A stretch of DNA of 6,273 bases. It comes from Nitratifractor sp. Its GTDB lineage: Bacteria > Campylobacterota > Campylobacteria > Campylobacterales > Sulfurovaceae. Below are positions 1 through 6,273 of the stretch, in pieces; position 1 is the stretch's first letter, and every line of letters starts with the position of its first letter. The stretch spans positions 1 to 6,273 of the forward strand of contig WFSU01000087.1 of assembly GCA_015485845.1 (NCBI GenBank), written 5' to 3'. Below the pieces are notes generated by a model. It worked only from the letters and a program-made list of their open reading frames with translations. It was not told where the DNA came from and ran no database searches. Position numbers and translations under genes: made by a program.

Positions 1-240
1 ATGCTCATATGAGCTAAAAACACAAATTATCTCTCGTTCGATATTGAACATTTCAGAAAATCGCATTGTGGGTTTCATTAGAAAATAATCATAAGTTGAT
101 GCAGCAAGTCTAATTTTATTCCCACTACTTGTTACATACCAATCTTTAGAAAGATTTTTTATAATTTTGCGTTCATCTTCTGAAAAACTATCAATATTAA
201 ATTTTGGATGTATCCCAGATCTAACATGTGTCTGTGCCAT
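1..240 (-). CDS. Unrecognised protein, N-terminal 80 codons only
   Basis: This leftward reading frame opens with ATG at 240-238 and stays open to the window edge, so only the first 80 residues are visible (MAQTHVRSGIHPKFNIDSFS and onward, ending near ICVFSSYEH). A good ribosome binding site (GGAGA, minus strand, 250-246) lies 5 bases before the ATG, and a strong extended -10 promoter lies about 50 bases upstream, so I regard the frame as a real gene. The visible part is soluble-looking, charged and mixed alpha/beta. It has no signal peptide, membrane segment, Walker A motif or zinc motif. I do not recognise the family and assign no function. It follows a toxin-antitoxin pair in the same orientation in AT-rich DNA and has its own promoter, which resembles that of the antitoxin. 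By context it could be accessory or defence cargo, but that is inference only. Confidence 0.7.
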   Translation of the reverse strand, partial: MAQTHVRSGIHPKFNIDSFSEDERKIIKNLSKDWYVTSSGNKIRLAASTYDYFLMKPTMRFSEMFNIEREIICVFSSYEH

Positions 241-245
241 TAATA

Positions 246-250
246 TCTCC
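246..250 (-). promoter_or_regulatory. Ribosome binding site of the left-hand partial gene
   Basis: GGAGA on the minus strand, with 5 bases between it and the ATG at 240. It is the best Shine-Dalgarno match in the left zone and supports that start codon. Confidence 0.65.
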
Positions 251-287
251 GAATGTTATGGTTTGCCCAACTATTAATTCAAGGAAC

Positions 288-316
288 ATTATAACACCTT
301 CTACTCCAAAACACAA
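288..316 (-). promoter_or_regulatory. Extended -10 promoter for the left-hand partial gene
   Basis: On the minus strand a perfect TATAAT (293-288) is preceded by TG at 296-295 with one base between, which is the extended -10 pattern TGnTATAAT. A weak -35, TTGTGT (316-311), sits 17 bases upstream. Transcription would start near 281 and give a leader of about 40 bases before the ATG at 240. A similar promoter segment lies in front of the antitoxin gene (1035-1081). Confidence 0.55.
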
Positions 317-345
317 TATTAACAGGAGGCTGATTGTTGATTGTG
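312..345. repeat. Imperfect inverted repeat between toxin and partial gene
   Basis: CACAAT (312-317) pairs with ATTGTG (340-345), and inside it AACA (321-324) pairs with TGTT (335-338), around a 10-base loop. On the minus strand the stem is followed by a short T run, so it could be a weak terminator of the toxin transcript. It also overlaps the -35 of the next promoter, so it could be an operator. The stem is AT-rich and interrupted; neither role is established. Confidence 0.25.
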
Positions 346-381
346 CCATCCCCAGCACTTTAGCAATCATATGCCAAGAAT

Positions 382-729
382 TCAAACTTCAATTTCCAAT
401 ACAATTTTCACTTGTTGATCTATCTCTAACATCTCTTTATGAGTAAGCTTGGCAATCAAACCATTTAAAATTCTTTGATTATCCAAAGCTCGTATTTGAT
501 CACACAATACATCACTTGTTTTTTCGAGTTTGTCCCTTTTTGTTATCCTGTATCTTAACGGAAAAGCACCATCTATTAAAACGGTTGAAATGGGCAAAAC
601 AATAGTTGTAGGGTGTTCGCAATCATTCAAAATATTTGTTTGATAAATCAGAACCGGTCTTATTTTTCCAACTTCATTCCCTTTTTTAGGGTTGAGTTTG
701 GCTAAATATATTTCACCTTTTTGAAACAT
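382..729 (-). CDS. PemK/MazF-family type II toxin (endoribonuclease)
   Basis: This is a 115-residue protein, the usual length for the PemK/MazF family of small SH3-like barrel ribonucleases, which cut mRNA at short sites and stop translation. Family features are visible in order: the opening strand GEIYLAKLNP (residues 5-14); the conserved R24-P25 of the 'RPVLI' block, where the catalytic arginine lies; the strand TIVLPIST (42-49), whose S48/T49 occupy the position of the catalytic threonine; and the block SDVLCDQIRALD (72-83) with Q78, R80 and D83. All key positions look intact, so the toxin is probably active. The start ATG (729-727) shares one base with the antitoxin stop (TAATG), and no strong ribosome binding site precedes it, which implies translational coupling to the antitoxin. 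The stop is at 384-382. The exact RNA target cannot be read from the sequence. Confidence 0.9.
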   Translation of the reverse strand: MFQKGEIYLAKLNPKKGNEVGKIRPVLIYQTNILNDCEHPTTIVLPISTVLIDGAFPLRYRITKRDKLEKTSDVLCDQIRALDNQRILNGLIAKLTHKEMLEIDQQVKIVLEIEV

Positions 730-962
730 TACAATCCATCACTTACAGTATGTTCAAACTCTTGAGACATCTTCAAACTCTCTTCTCTCACTTTGAAAGA
801 AGCATTTTTGATTTGCTCTTTAAGTTGTTCTTTTTCCAGGGCATTTTTGTAGTAAACAACGGCTCTCCTTATCAGATCACTTTTCGTTGTTCGCAGGGTT
901 TTAACCATATCTTCTAATGTATTATAAAAAGTATCATCAGATTTTAACGTAATGGTATGCAT
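729..962 (-). CDS. Ribbon-helix-helix antitoxin of the PemK/MazF-type pair
   Basis: This is a small 77-residue protein. Residues 2-7 (HTITLK) form the DNA-binding strand expected of a ribbon-helix-helix repressor, residues 10-24 the first helix, and TTKSDLIRRAV (25-35) the typical turn and start of the second helix. The lysine/glutamate-rich tail (about 41-77) would be the flexible part that wraps and neutralises the toxin. I chose the ATG at 962-960 because AAGGG (973-969) lies 6 bases before it and the strand motif begins immediately after it. A longer in-frame start at 1028 would add 22 residues unlike the family and has no good ribosome binding site. The stop TAA (731-729) overlaps the toxin start by one base. 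By family precedent the protein represses its own promoter, alone or with toxin bound. Confidence 0.85.
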   Translation of the reverse strand: MHTITLKSDDTFYNTLEDMVKTLRTTKSDLIRRAVVYYKNALEKEQLKEQIKNASFKVREESLKMSQEFEHTVSDGL

Positions 963-968
963 TGTTTG

Positions 969-973
969 CCCTT
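969..973 (-). promoter_or_regulatory. Ribosome binding site deciding the antitoxin start
   Basis: AAGGG on the minus strand, inside a purine-rich run, 6 bases before the ATG at 962. The longer frame beginning at 1028 has no comparable signal, so this site favours the 77-residue form. Confidence 0.6.
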
Positions 974-1006
974 TCTTTTCTTTGAGTATAGAATAAAACA
1001 TCTTAA

Positions 1007-1055
1007 AGTAATATTTTAGTAATACCATGTTTATCTATTGATTCAAGAAGTATTA
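1007..1055. repeat. Spaced 7-base repeats in the antitoxin leader, possible operator
   Basis: AGTAATA occurs at 1007-1013 and again at 1018-1024, exactly 11 bases apart, and AGTATTA (one mismatch) lies at 1049-1055, 31 bases further on and over the antitoxin -10 box. Spacings near whole helical turns are what a ribbon-helix-helix repressor that binds in rows would use. The motifs are short and AT-rich, so chance is possible. Confidence 0.3.
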
Positions 1056-1081
1056 TAAAGCCATGCAATCCAACAAGACAA
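1052..1081 (-). promoter_or_regulatory. Promoter of the antitoxin-toxin operon
   Basis: On the minus strand a perfect TATAAT (1057-1052) is paired with TTGTCT (1081-1076) at an 18-base spacing. Transcription would start near 1045 and leave a leader of about 80 bases before the antitoxin ATG at 962. The -35 lies about 15 bases from the oppositely directed -10 of uvrA, so the two promoters are interleaved. Confidence 0.5.
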
Positions 1082-1092
1082 CGGCCAAATTA

Positions 1093-1101
1093 TGCTATAA
1101 T
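1093..1101 (+). promoter_or_regulatory. Extended -10 promoter of uvrA
   Basis: TG (1093-1094), one base, then TATAAT (1096-1101): a perfect extended -10. There is no recognisable -35 at 16-18 bases upstream, which is tolerated by extended -10 promoters. The start of transcription would be near 1108, giving a leader of about 30 bases before the ATG at 1138. It lies downstream of the alternative ATG at 1063 and so argues against that longer uvrA start. Confidence 0.55.
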
Positions 1102-1121
1102 TCCAGATTTATTTCCCACCC

Positions 1122-1125
1122 AAGG
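1122..1125 (+). promoter_or_regulatory. Weak ribosome binding site of uvrA
   Basis: AAGG, 12 bases before the ATG at 1138. The spacing is longer than ideal, so it is a weak site, but no better one precedes the alternative ATG at 1063. Confidence 0.35.
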
Positions 1126-1137
1126 CAAAACACAACC

Positions 1138-3957
1138 ATGGCAAAAAAACACGACCTCATTCACGTCAAAGGTGCCAGAGAGCACAACCTCAAAAACATC
1201 GACGTCACCCTCCCAAAAAACCAGCTGACCGTCATCACCGGCATCAGCGGGAGCGGCAAATCGACGTTGGCGTTTTCGACCCTTTACGCAGAAGGGCAGC
1301 GGCGGTACATCGAGTCGCTGAGCTCCTATGCGCGGCAGTTCCTCGGACGCGTGGGCAAGCCCGATGTGGACAAGATCGAGGGGTTGACTCCTGCCATCGC
1401 GATTGATCAGAAGACCACCTCCAAAAACCCCCGATCGACGGTGGGGACGATTACGGAGATCTACGACTACCTGCGGCTGCTGTTTGCCCGGGTGGGGCGG
1501 CAGCACTGCCATGAGTGTGGCAAGCCGATCTCGTCGATGTCGGCGAGTGACATCATCACCGAGGTGCTGCGTCTGCCAGAGGGCGCCAAACTCATCATCA
1601 TGGCGCCGCTGGTCAAGGAGAAAAAGGGCACCTTTGCCGACCGGATCGAGTCGCTGCGGCACAAAGGATACGTCCGGGCGCAGATCGATGGGGTGATGGT
1701 GCGCCTCGATGACGAGATCGAACTGGCCAAGACCAAGAAACACACCATCAAAGTGGTCATCGACCGCGTCGTCGTCAAACCGGACAACAAAGAGCGCATC
1801 GGCCAGGATGTCGAAAAGGCGCTGGGTGAAAGCTACGGCGAAGTGGAGATCGAAGTGCTCAACCACGAGGAGCTTGGACTCGACCGCCAGCGCTACCATT
1901 ACTCGGAGCATCTTGCGTGTTTTGACTGTAAGCTCAGCTTCGAGCCGCTGGAGCCCGTGAGCTTCTCATTTAACTCCCCCAAGGGTGCCTGCCCGGTGTG
2001 TGACGGCCTGGGGATCCGCTATACCCTCGATCTGACCAAGATCATCGACGGGGCGCTGAGCATCGAGAAGGGGGCGGTGAAGATCATGTACGGCTTCAAC
2101 AAAAGCTACTACACCAAGTTTCTCAATGCCTTCTGTGAGCAGAATGGCATCCCGACGAACATCCCCTACGAAGAACTCCCCGAGCATCAGAAAAAGGCGA
2201 TCCTCTATGGGCTGGGATCGAGCGTAGACTTCACGTGGAAGCGCCACAAGCTCCACCGGGAGTGGCCGGGGGTGGTGAAGTTCGCCCATGAGATGTTCAA
2301 GGATGAAAAAGATGTCGCCGAGTACATGACCGAGAAGGTGTGCGATGCCTGCGGGGGCAACCGTCTGCGCCCCCGGTCGCTCGCGGTCAAGATCGAGGGG
2401 CACTCCATTGCCGATCTGGTCAACATGCCGATCGAGGAGAGCTATGCCTATTTTGCCGAGGGGGATAACTTTTCCCACCTGAGTGAACAGCAGAAGCTCA
2501 TCGCCGCCTCGATCCTCAAGGAGATCCAGGAGCGGCTTTTCTTCCTCTACGACGTGGGACTGGGATACCTGAGCCTCAGCCGGGATGCCCGGACGATCAG
2601 CGGTGGGGAGGCGCAGCGGATCCGGATCGCTTCGCAGATCGGCTCAGGGTTGACCGGAGTGATGTATGTATTGGACGAACCCAGTATCGGGCTGCACGAA
2701 CGGGATACCCTCAAGCTCATCCGCACCCTCCAGTCTCTCAGAGACAAGGGCAACACCGTCATCGTCGTCGAACACGACAAAGAGACGATCGAAGCGGCCG
2801 ATTACCTCATCGATATCGGCCCCGGCGCCGGGGCGTACGGTGGGGAGATCGTCTTCGCCGGGGAGGCGAAGAAAATGGCCAAAGCCAAAACCCTCACCGC
2901 TGACTACCTCAGCGGCAAGAAGACCATCAGCTACCCCCACGATCGCCCACAGACTGACTGGCTCACCGTCTCCGGCGTGACCCTGAACAACATCGAGAAC
3001 CTGAGTGCAGAGATACCTCTGCGCAATTTCGTCTGCGTCACCGGCGTGAGCGGCTCGGGCAAAAGCTCCCTGATCCTCCAGACTCTCCTGCCCGCTGCGC
3101 GAGAGATCCTCAACCGTGCCAAGAAGGTCAACCGCGTCGACGGCGTGACCGTCGAGGGGCTCGACCACCTCGACAAAGTGATCTACCTCGACCAGAGCCC
3201 CATCGGACGCACCCCGCGCTCCAATCCGGCGACCTACACTGGAATCATGGATGAGATACGCAAACTCTTTGCCCAGACCAAAGAGGCAGAGCTGCGGGGT
3301 TACAAAGTGGGGCGCTTCAGTTTCAACGTCAAAGGGGGGCGCTGTGAGAAATGCCAGGGGGACGGGCAGATCAAGATCGAAATGCACTTCCTCCCAGACG
3401 TCCTCGTCGAGTGCGACGCTTGTCATGGAACCCGGTACAACGAACAGACCCTCGAAGTGCACTACCGGGGCAAAAGCATCGCCGATGTGCTGGCGATGAG
3501 TGTGGGGGAGGCGCTGGAGTTTTTCAAAGCCGTTCCGGTGATCGCCGCCAAGCTGAGTACGCTGACGGCTGTCGGACTCGACTACATCGCACTCGGGCAA
3601 AATGCCACGACCCTCTCCGGCGGGGAAGCGCAGCGGATCAAGCTGGCCAAAGAGCTCAGCCGCAAAGACACCGGCAACACCCTCTATATCCTCGATGAGC
3701 CCACCACCGGACTTCACTTCGCCGACGTCGATCGCCTCACCGGTGTCCTGCACCACCTCGTGGAGCTCGGCAACAGCGTCGTGGTGATCGAACACAATCT
3801 TGATATGGTCAAAAATGCTGACTGGGTTATTGACATGGGGCCTGAGGGGGGAAATAAGGGAGGAGAGATTGTCGCGACGGGGACACCGGAACAGATTGCT
3901 GCGGATCACGAAAAGAGTGGGAGTTATACCGGGAAGTTTTTGGCGCAGGGGGCTTGA
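1138..3957 (+). CDS. uvrA: Excinuclease ABC subunit A, full length
   Basis: UvrA is the damage-recognition ATPase of nucleotide excision repair. As a dimer it scans DNA in the cytoplasm, loads UvrB at the lesion and leaves. This 939-residue protein is complete and carries both ABC modules. Module 1 has Walker A GISGSGKST (35-43), signature ISGGEAQR (487-494) and Walker B with D513-E514. Module 2 has Walker A GVSGSGKSS (636-644), signature LSGGEAQR (826-833) and Walker B with D853-E854. Zinc sites are C261/C264/C285/C288 and the C-terminal zinc finger C736/C739/C759/C762; further CxxC pairs are at 124/127 and 402/405. The UvrB-binding and insertion domains fill roughly 130-245 and 290-400. I take the ATG at 1138 because the conserved N-terminus (MAKKHDLIHVKGAREHNLKN) begins there; a start at 1063 would add 25 residues and lies upstream of the promoter. 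polA follows 48 bases downstream on the same strand. Confidence 0.98.
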   Translation: MAKKHDLIHVKGAREHNLKNIDVTLPKNQLTVITGISGSGKSTLAFSTLYAEGQRRYIESLSSYARQFLGRVGKPDVDKIEGLTPAIAIDQKTTSKNPRSTVGTITEIYDYLRLLFARVGRQHCHECGKPISSMSASDIITEVLRLPEGAKLIIMAPLVKEKKGTFADRIESLRHKGYVRAQIDGVMVRLDDEIELAKTKKHTIKVVIDRVVVKPDNKERIGQDVEKALGESYGEVEIEVLNHEELGLDRQRYHYSEHLACFDCKLSFEPLEPVSFSFNSPKGACPVCDGLGIRYTLDLTKIIDGALSIEKGAVKIMYGFNKSYYTKFLNAFCEQNGIPTNIPYEELPEHQKKAILYGLGSSVDFTWKRHKLHREWPGVVKFAHEMFKDEKDVAEYMTEKVCDACGGNRLRPRSLAVKIEGHSIADLVNMPIEESYAYFAEGDNFSHLSEQQKLIAASILKEIQERLFFLYDVGLGYLSLSRDARTISGGEAQRIRIASQIGSGLTGVMYVLDEPSIGLHERDTLKLIRTLQSLRDKGNTVIVVEHDKETIEAADYLIDIGPGAGAYGGEIVFAGEAKKMAKAKTLTADYLSGKKTISYPHDRPQTDWLTVSGVTLNNIENLSAEIPLRNFVCVTGVSGSGKSSLILQTLLPAAREILNRAKKVNRVDGVTVEGLDHLDKVIYLDQSPIGRTPRSNPATYTGIMDEIRKLFAQTKEAELRGYKVGRFSFNVKGGRCEKCQGDGQIKIEMHFLPDVLVECDACHGTRYNEQTLEVHYRGKSIADVLAMSVGEALEFFKAVPVIAAKLSTLTAVGLDYIALGQNATTLSGGEAQRIKLAKELSRKDTGNTLYILDEPTTGLHFADVDRLTGVLHHLVELGNSVVVIEHNLDMVKNADWVIDMGPEGGNKGGEIVATGTPEQIAADHEKSGSYTGKFLAQGA

Positions 3958-3995
3958 TTAATCACATTTTGGCTAAAATATCTGCTATTCCCGCC

Positions 3996-3999
3996 AAGG
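3996..3999 (+). promoter_or_regulatory. Ribosome binding site of polA
   Basis: AAGG with 6 bases to the ATG at 4006, a good spacing. The 48-base gap between uvrA and polA shows no hairpin followed by a T run; a TAAAAT at 3974-3979 has no credible -35. Read-through from uvrA is therefore the simplest reading. Confidence 0.5.
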
Positions 4000-4005
4000 T
4001 CATCC

Positions 4006-6252
4006 ATGAAAACACTTACCATCATCGACACATTCGGCTTCTTTTTCCGTGCCTACTATGCGCTGCCGCCTCTGCGAAACTCGGAGGGCTTTCCCACAGG
4101 TCTGCTCACCGGATTTATCAATATGATCCATCAGCTCGAAAAAGACCATGCCACTGACTATCTCGTGTTTGCTCTCGACAGCAAGGGGCCGACGTTTCGC
4201 AACACCCTTTACGATGCCTACAAAGCCAACCGTCCCCCCCCGCCGGAGGATCTCGTCAAGCAACTCCCCATTGCCATCGAGTGGATCGAGCAGATGGGGT
4301 TTGCCAATGTCTCAGCGGATGGCTTCGAAGCCGATGATGTGATCGCGACGATCACACGCTGTGCAGTGGAAGCCGAGATGCGGGTCATGATCATCTCGCA
4401 TGACAAGGATCTCTACCAGCTCATCGATGATGACCGGGTCGTGATCGTCGATGCGATCAAGAAAAAAGAGATCAACGAAGCCGGGTGCGAAGCCAAATTC
4501 GAAGTTCACCCCCGTGATTTTGTCAACTTTCAGGCGATCATCGGGGACAGTGCGGACAACGTACCCGGCGTCAAAGGGATCGGCCAGAAGGGTGGCTCGA
4601 AACTCATCAACCAATTTCATACGCTCGAAAACATCTACGAGCACCTCGACGAGGCGGGTACGCCCCGCATTCAGAAGCTTTTGAGCGAATCGAAAGAGAT
4701 GGCATTTCTCTCCCGGGATCTGGTGACACTGCGGGACGATGTATTTCCGACCTGTGACCTGGAGCAGTACCGGCTCGAGGAGCGGGAGTACCTCGGAGCG
4801 TTGCGCGAGGAGTTTGAGCACTATGAGATGCGTCAGGCTTTGCGACGGCTCGATGGCAACGGTGCCAAAGCGGCGAAACCTTCATCGACCACGTCGGCGA
4901 CTCCAGCCCCTCCGGCAGCCCCTTTGTTTGAAGCGATCCTCCTCGATACGGCGGAGAAACTCGATGCAGTGCTGGCGACGGTGACACCCGAGACAATCGT
5001 AGCATTCGATACTGAGACGACGGGGCTCGATACGCGCAACGACACGATGGTGGGGTTTTCGTTTGCCCTTGAGGAAAACCGGGCGTATTATGTCCCCATC
5101 GCCCACAGTTACCTCGGCGTAGGGGATCAAGTGAGTCGCGAAACGGCGATGGCGGCTATAACACAACTGATGACTGCACGCATCGTAGGGCAGAACCTCA
5201 AGTTTGACCTCGGACTCCTTTACTCCGCCGGGATCGAAGAACGTGTGCCGTATGCCGATACGATGATCATGGCCTGGCTGCTTGATCCGGGCAAAAAAGT
5301 GGGTCTCGATGTCCTGGCCAGAAAATTCTTCGGTTACGAAATGAAACCGTTCAAATCGCTGGTCAAGAAAGGGGAGAACTTCTCAACCGTTCCCCTCGAA
5401 GAAGCGGCGTTTTATGCAGCCGAAGATGCCTGGATGACTCTCCGTCTTTACCATAAACTTACCGAGTTTTTTGCCTTGACCGATCCGAAGATTGCCGAGG
5501 AGGCACGGCAGGTGGAGTATCCGTTCGTCAATGTCCTCATCCACATGGAGCGGGAGGGGATCCGGGTCGACACGGCGCATCTGGAGCACCTCAGAGAGAG
5601 CATGAGCGCGAAGCTCTCGGAGCTGACGCGGGAGATTTATGATCTGGCCGGGACGGAATTTAACATTCGATCGACCCAGCAGCTTGGGGTTGTTTTGTTT
5701 CAACAAATTGGCCTCAAAGGGGGCAAAAAGACCAAGACGGGCTACAGCACCAACGAAGCGGTGCTCACCAGGCTCAAAGATGAGCATCCTGTCATCCCGA
5801 AAATCCTCGAATACCGGGAATACCAGAAGATGCTCTCTACCTATGTCGAACCGCTGAAAAAATTGGCGGAGCAGAATGCGGAGCACCGCATCTACACCCA
5901 CTTCCTCCAGACCGGCACGGCGACGGGACGGTTGAGCTCCCGTGATCCCAATCTTCAGAACATTCCGGTGCGCTCCGAACTGGGACGCAGTGTCCGGCGG
6001 GCGTTTGTCTCGGAGGAGGGGAAGCGTCTTATCTCCATCGATTACTCCCAGATCGAGCTAAGACTGCTGGCGCACTTCTCCGGCGATGCGGCGCTGAGAG
6101 AAGCCTTTGCGAGCGGGTACGACATCCACATGGCCACGGCGATCAAGCTTTTTGGTGAAGAGGAAGCGGCGGCCAAACGGAACTTTGCCAAGTCGATCAA
6201 CTTCGGCTTGCTTTATGGCATGGGGTCGCGCAAGCTGGCCGATGAACTGGGG
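4006..6252 (+). CDS. polA: DNA polymerase I, 3' end cut off by contig end
   Basis: PolA fills gaps in excision repair and removes RNA primers from Okazaki fragments. 749 codons are present in three domains. The 5'-3' exonuclease (about 1-280) shows D8, EADD (108-111), SHDKDLYQL (131-139) and the helix-hairpin-helix GDSADNVPGVKGIG (180-193). An Ala/Pro/Thr-rich linker covers about 286-306. The 3'-5' exonuclease keeps its proofreading residues: D335 and E337 (DTE), D401 (NLKFD), and Y470 with D474. The polymerase domain shows TGRLSSRDPNLQNIP (640-654), motif A with catalytic D679 (IDYSQIELR) and motif B with R725, K729, F733 and Y737. Motif C (the HDE block with the second catalytic aspartate) and the C-terminus are missing, roughly 130-150 residues by comparison with usual family length. 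The loss is an assembly edge, since adapter follows at 6253, and not a mutation. The start at 4006 has a well-placed ribosome binding site. Confidence 0.97.
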
Positions 6253-6273
6253 CTGTCTCTTATACACATCTCC
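6253..6273. other. Tn5/Nextera transposase adapter left on the contig end
   Basis: Positions 6253-6271 are exactly the reverse complement of the 19-base Tn5 mosaic end used in tagmentation libraries (AGATGTGTATAAGAGACAG). The last two bases, CC, fit the read-2 version of the adapter; the read-1 version would continue GA. Read on in the polA frame it gives LSLIHIS, a familiar adapter translation. It is not genomic sequence and should be trimmed. Confidence 0.97.

Noticed and set aside
265..271. GTTGGGC on the minus strand, matching the integron core-site pattern GTTRRRY at the end of the possible toxin-antitoxin cassette
   Set aside because: I found no matching RYYYAAC partner box and no long imperfect hairpin typical of attC, and the equivalent place in the other promoter copy reads GATAAAC, which breaks the pattern. 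A covariance search for attC would settle it.
324..329. Perfect AGGAGG on the plus strand
   Set aside because: It is in the loop of the inverted repeat at 312-345, and no plausible plus-strand gene follows; the only nearby starts are TTG codons leading to a stop after a few codons.
228..446. 72-codon plus-strand frame between the partial gene and the toxin
   Set aside because: It covers the 3' end of the toxin, the intergenic promoter and the start of the partial gene in antisense, has no ribosome binding site before its ATG, and has no family features.
2644..3909. 421-codon open frame on the minus strand across the second half of uvrA
   Set aside because: It lies wholly antisense to a clearly functional UvrA, its translation has no recognisable domain, and long antisense frames are expected in GC-rich coding DNA with strong codon bias. 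The same applies to the antisense frames at 1090-1911, 1966-2478, 4312-4821 and 5383-5901.
3974..3979. TAAAAT before polA as a separate promoter
   Set aside because: It lacks a -35 at any normal spacing and the TGn extension, so it is too weak to claim.
6058..6267. Minus-strand frame beginning MYKRQ
   Set aside because: Its start codon and first residues come from the sequencing adapter, and the rest is antisense to polA.

Overview
The window reads as the end of a draft bacterial contig. Its last 21 bases are not genomic: they match the Tn5/Nextera transposase adapter, so the biological sequence stops at 6252, inside polA. The large GC-rich genes resemble those of Campylobacterota (Epsilonproteobacteria). 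That is a judgement from protein appearance (UvrA of 939 residues, PolA with intact proofreading motifs) and from the extended -10 promoters; nothing here was searched against a database.

There are two zones. Positions 1 to about 1100 are AT-rich (18 of 60 bases are G or C in row 121-180) and carry only leftward genes: the N-terminal 80 codons of an unrecognised protein (1-240), then a toxin-antitoxin pair made of a PemK/MazF-type toxin (382-729) and a ribbon-helix-helix antitoxin (729-962). From about 1100 on, the DNA is GC-rich (38/60 in row 1561-1620, 41/60 in row 4861-4920) and carries rightward housekeeping genes: uvrA (1138-3957) and, 48 bases later, polA (4006 to the break at 6252). 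The jump in composition suggests that the left zone is accessory, probably horizontally acquired DNA abutting a core DNA-repair locus.

UvrA recognises damage in nucleotide excision repair, and PolA fills the gap left after excision, so the pair makes functional sense as a co-transcribed unit. The antitoxin promoter and the uvrA promoter are divergent and interleaved in 1052-1101, so occupancy of the toxin-antitoxin control region could affect uvrA. The promoter segment in front of the antitoxin (1035-1081) is also an imperfect direct copy of the segment in front of the left-hand partial gene (271-316), both facing left. This suggests that the accessory genes share a promoter module. I found no RNA genes, CRISPR array, complete mobile element or convincing rho-independent terminator.
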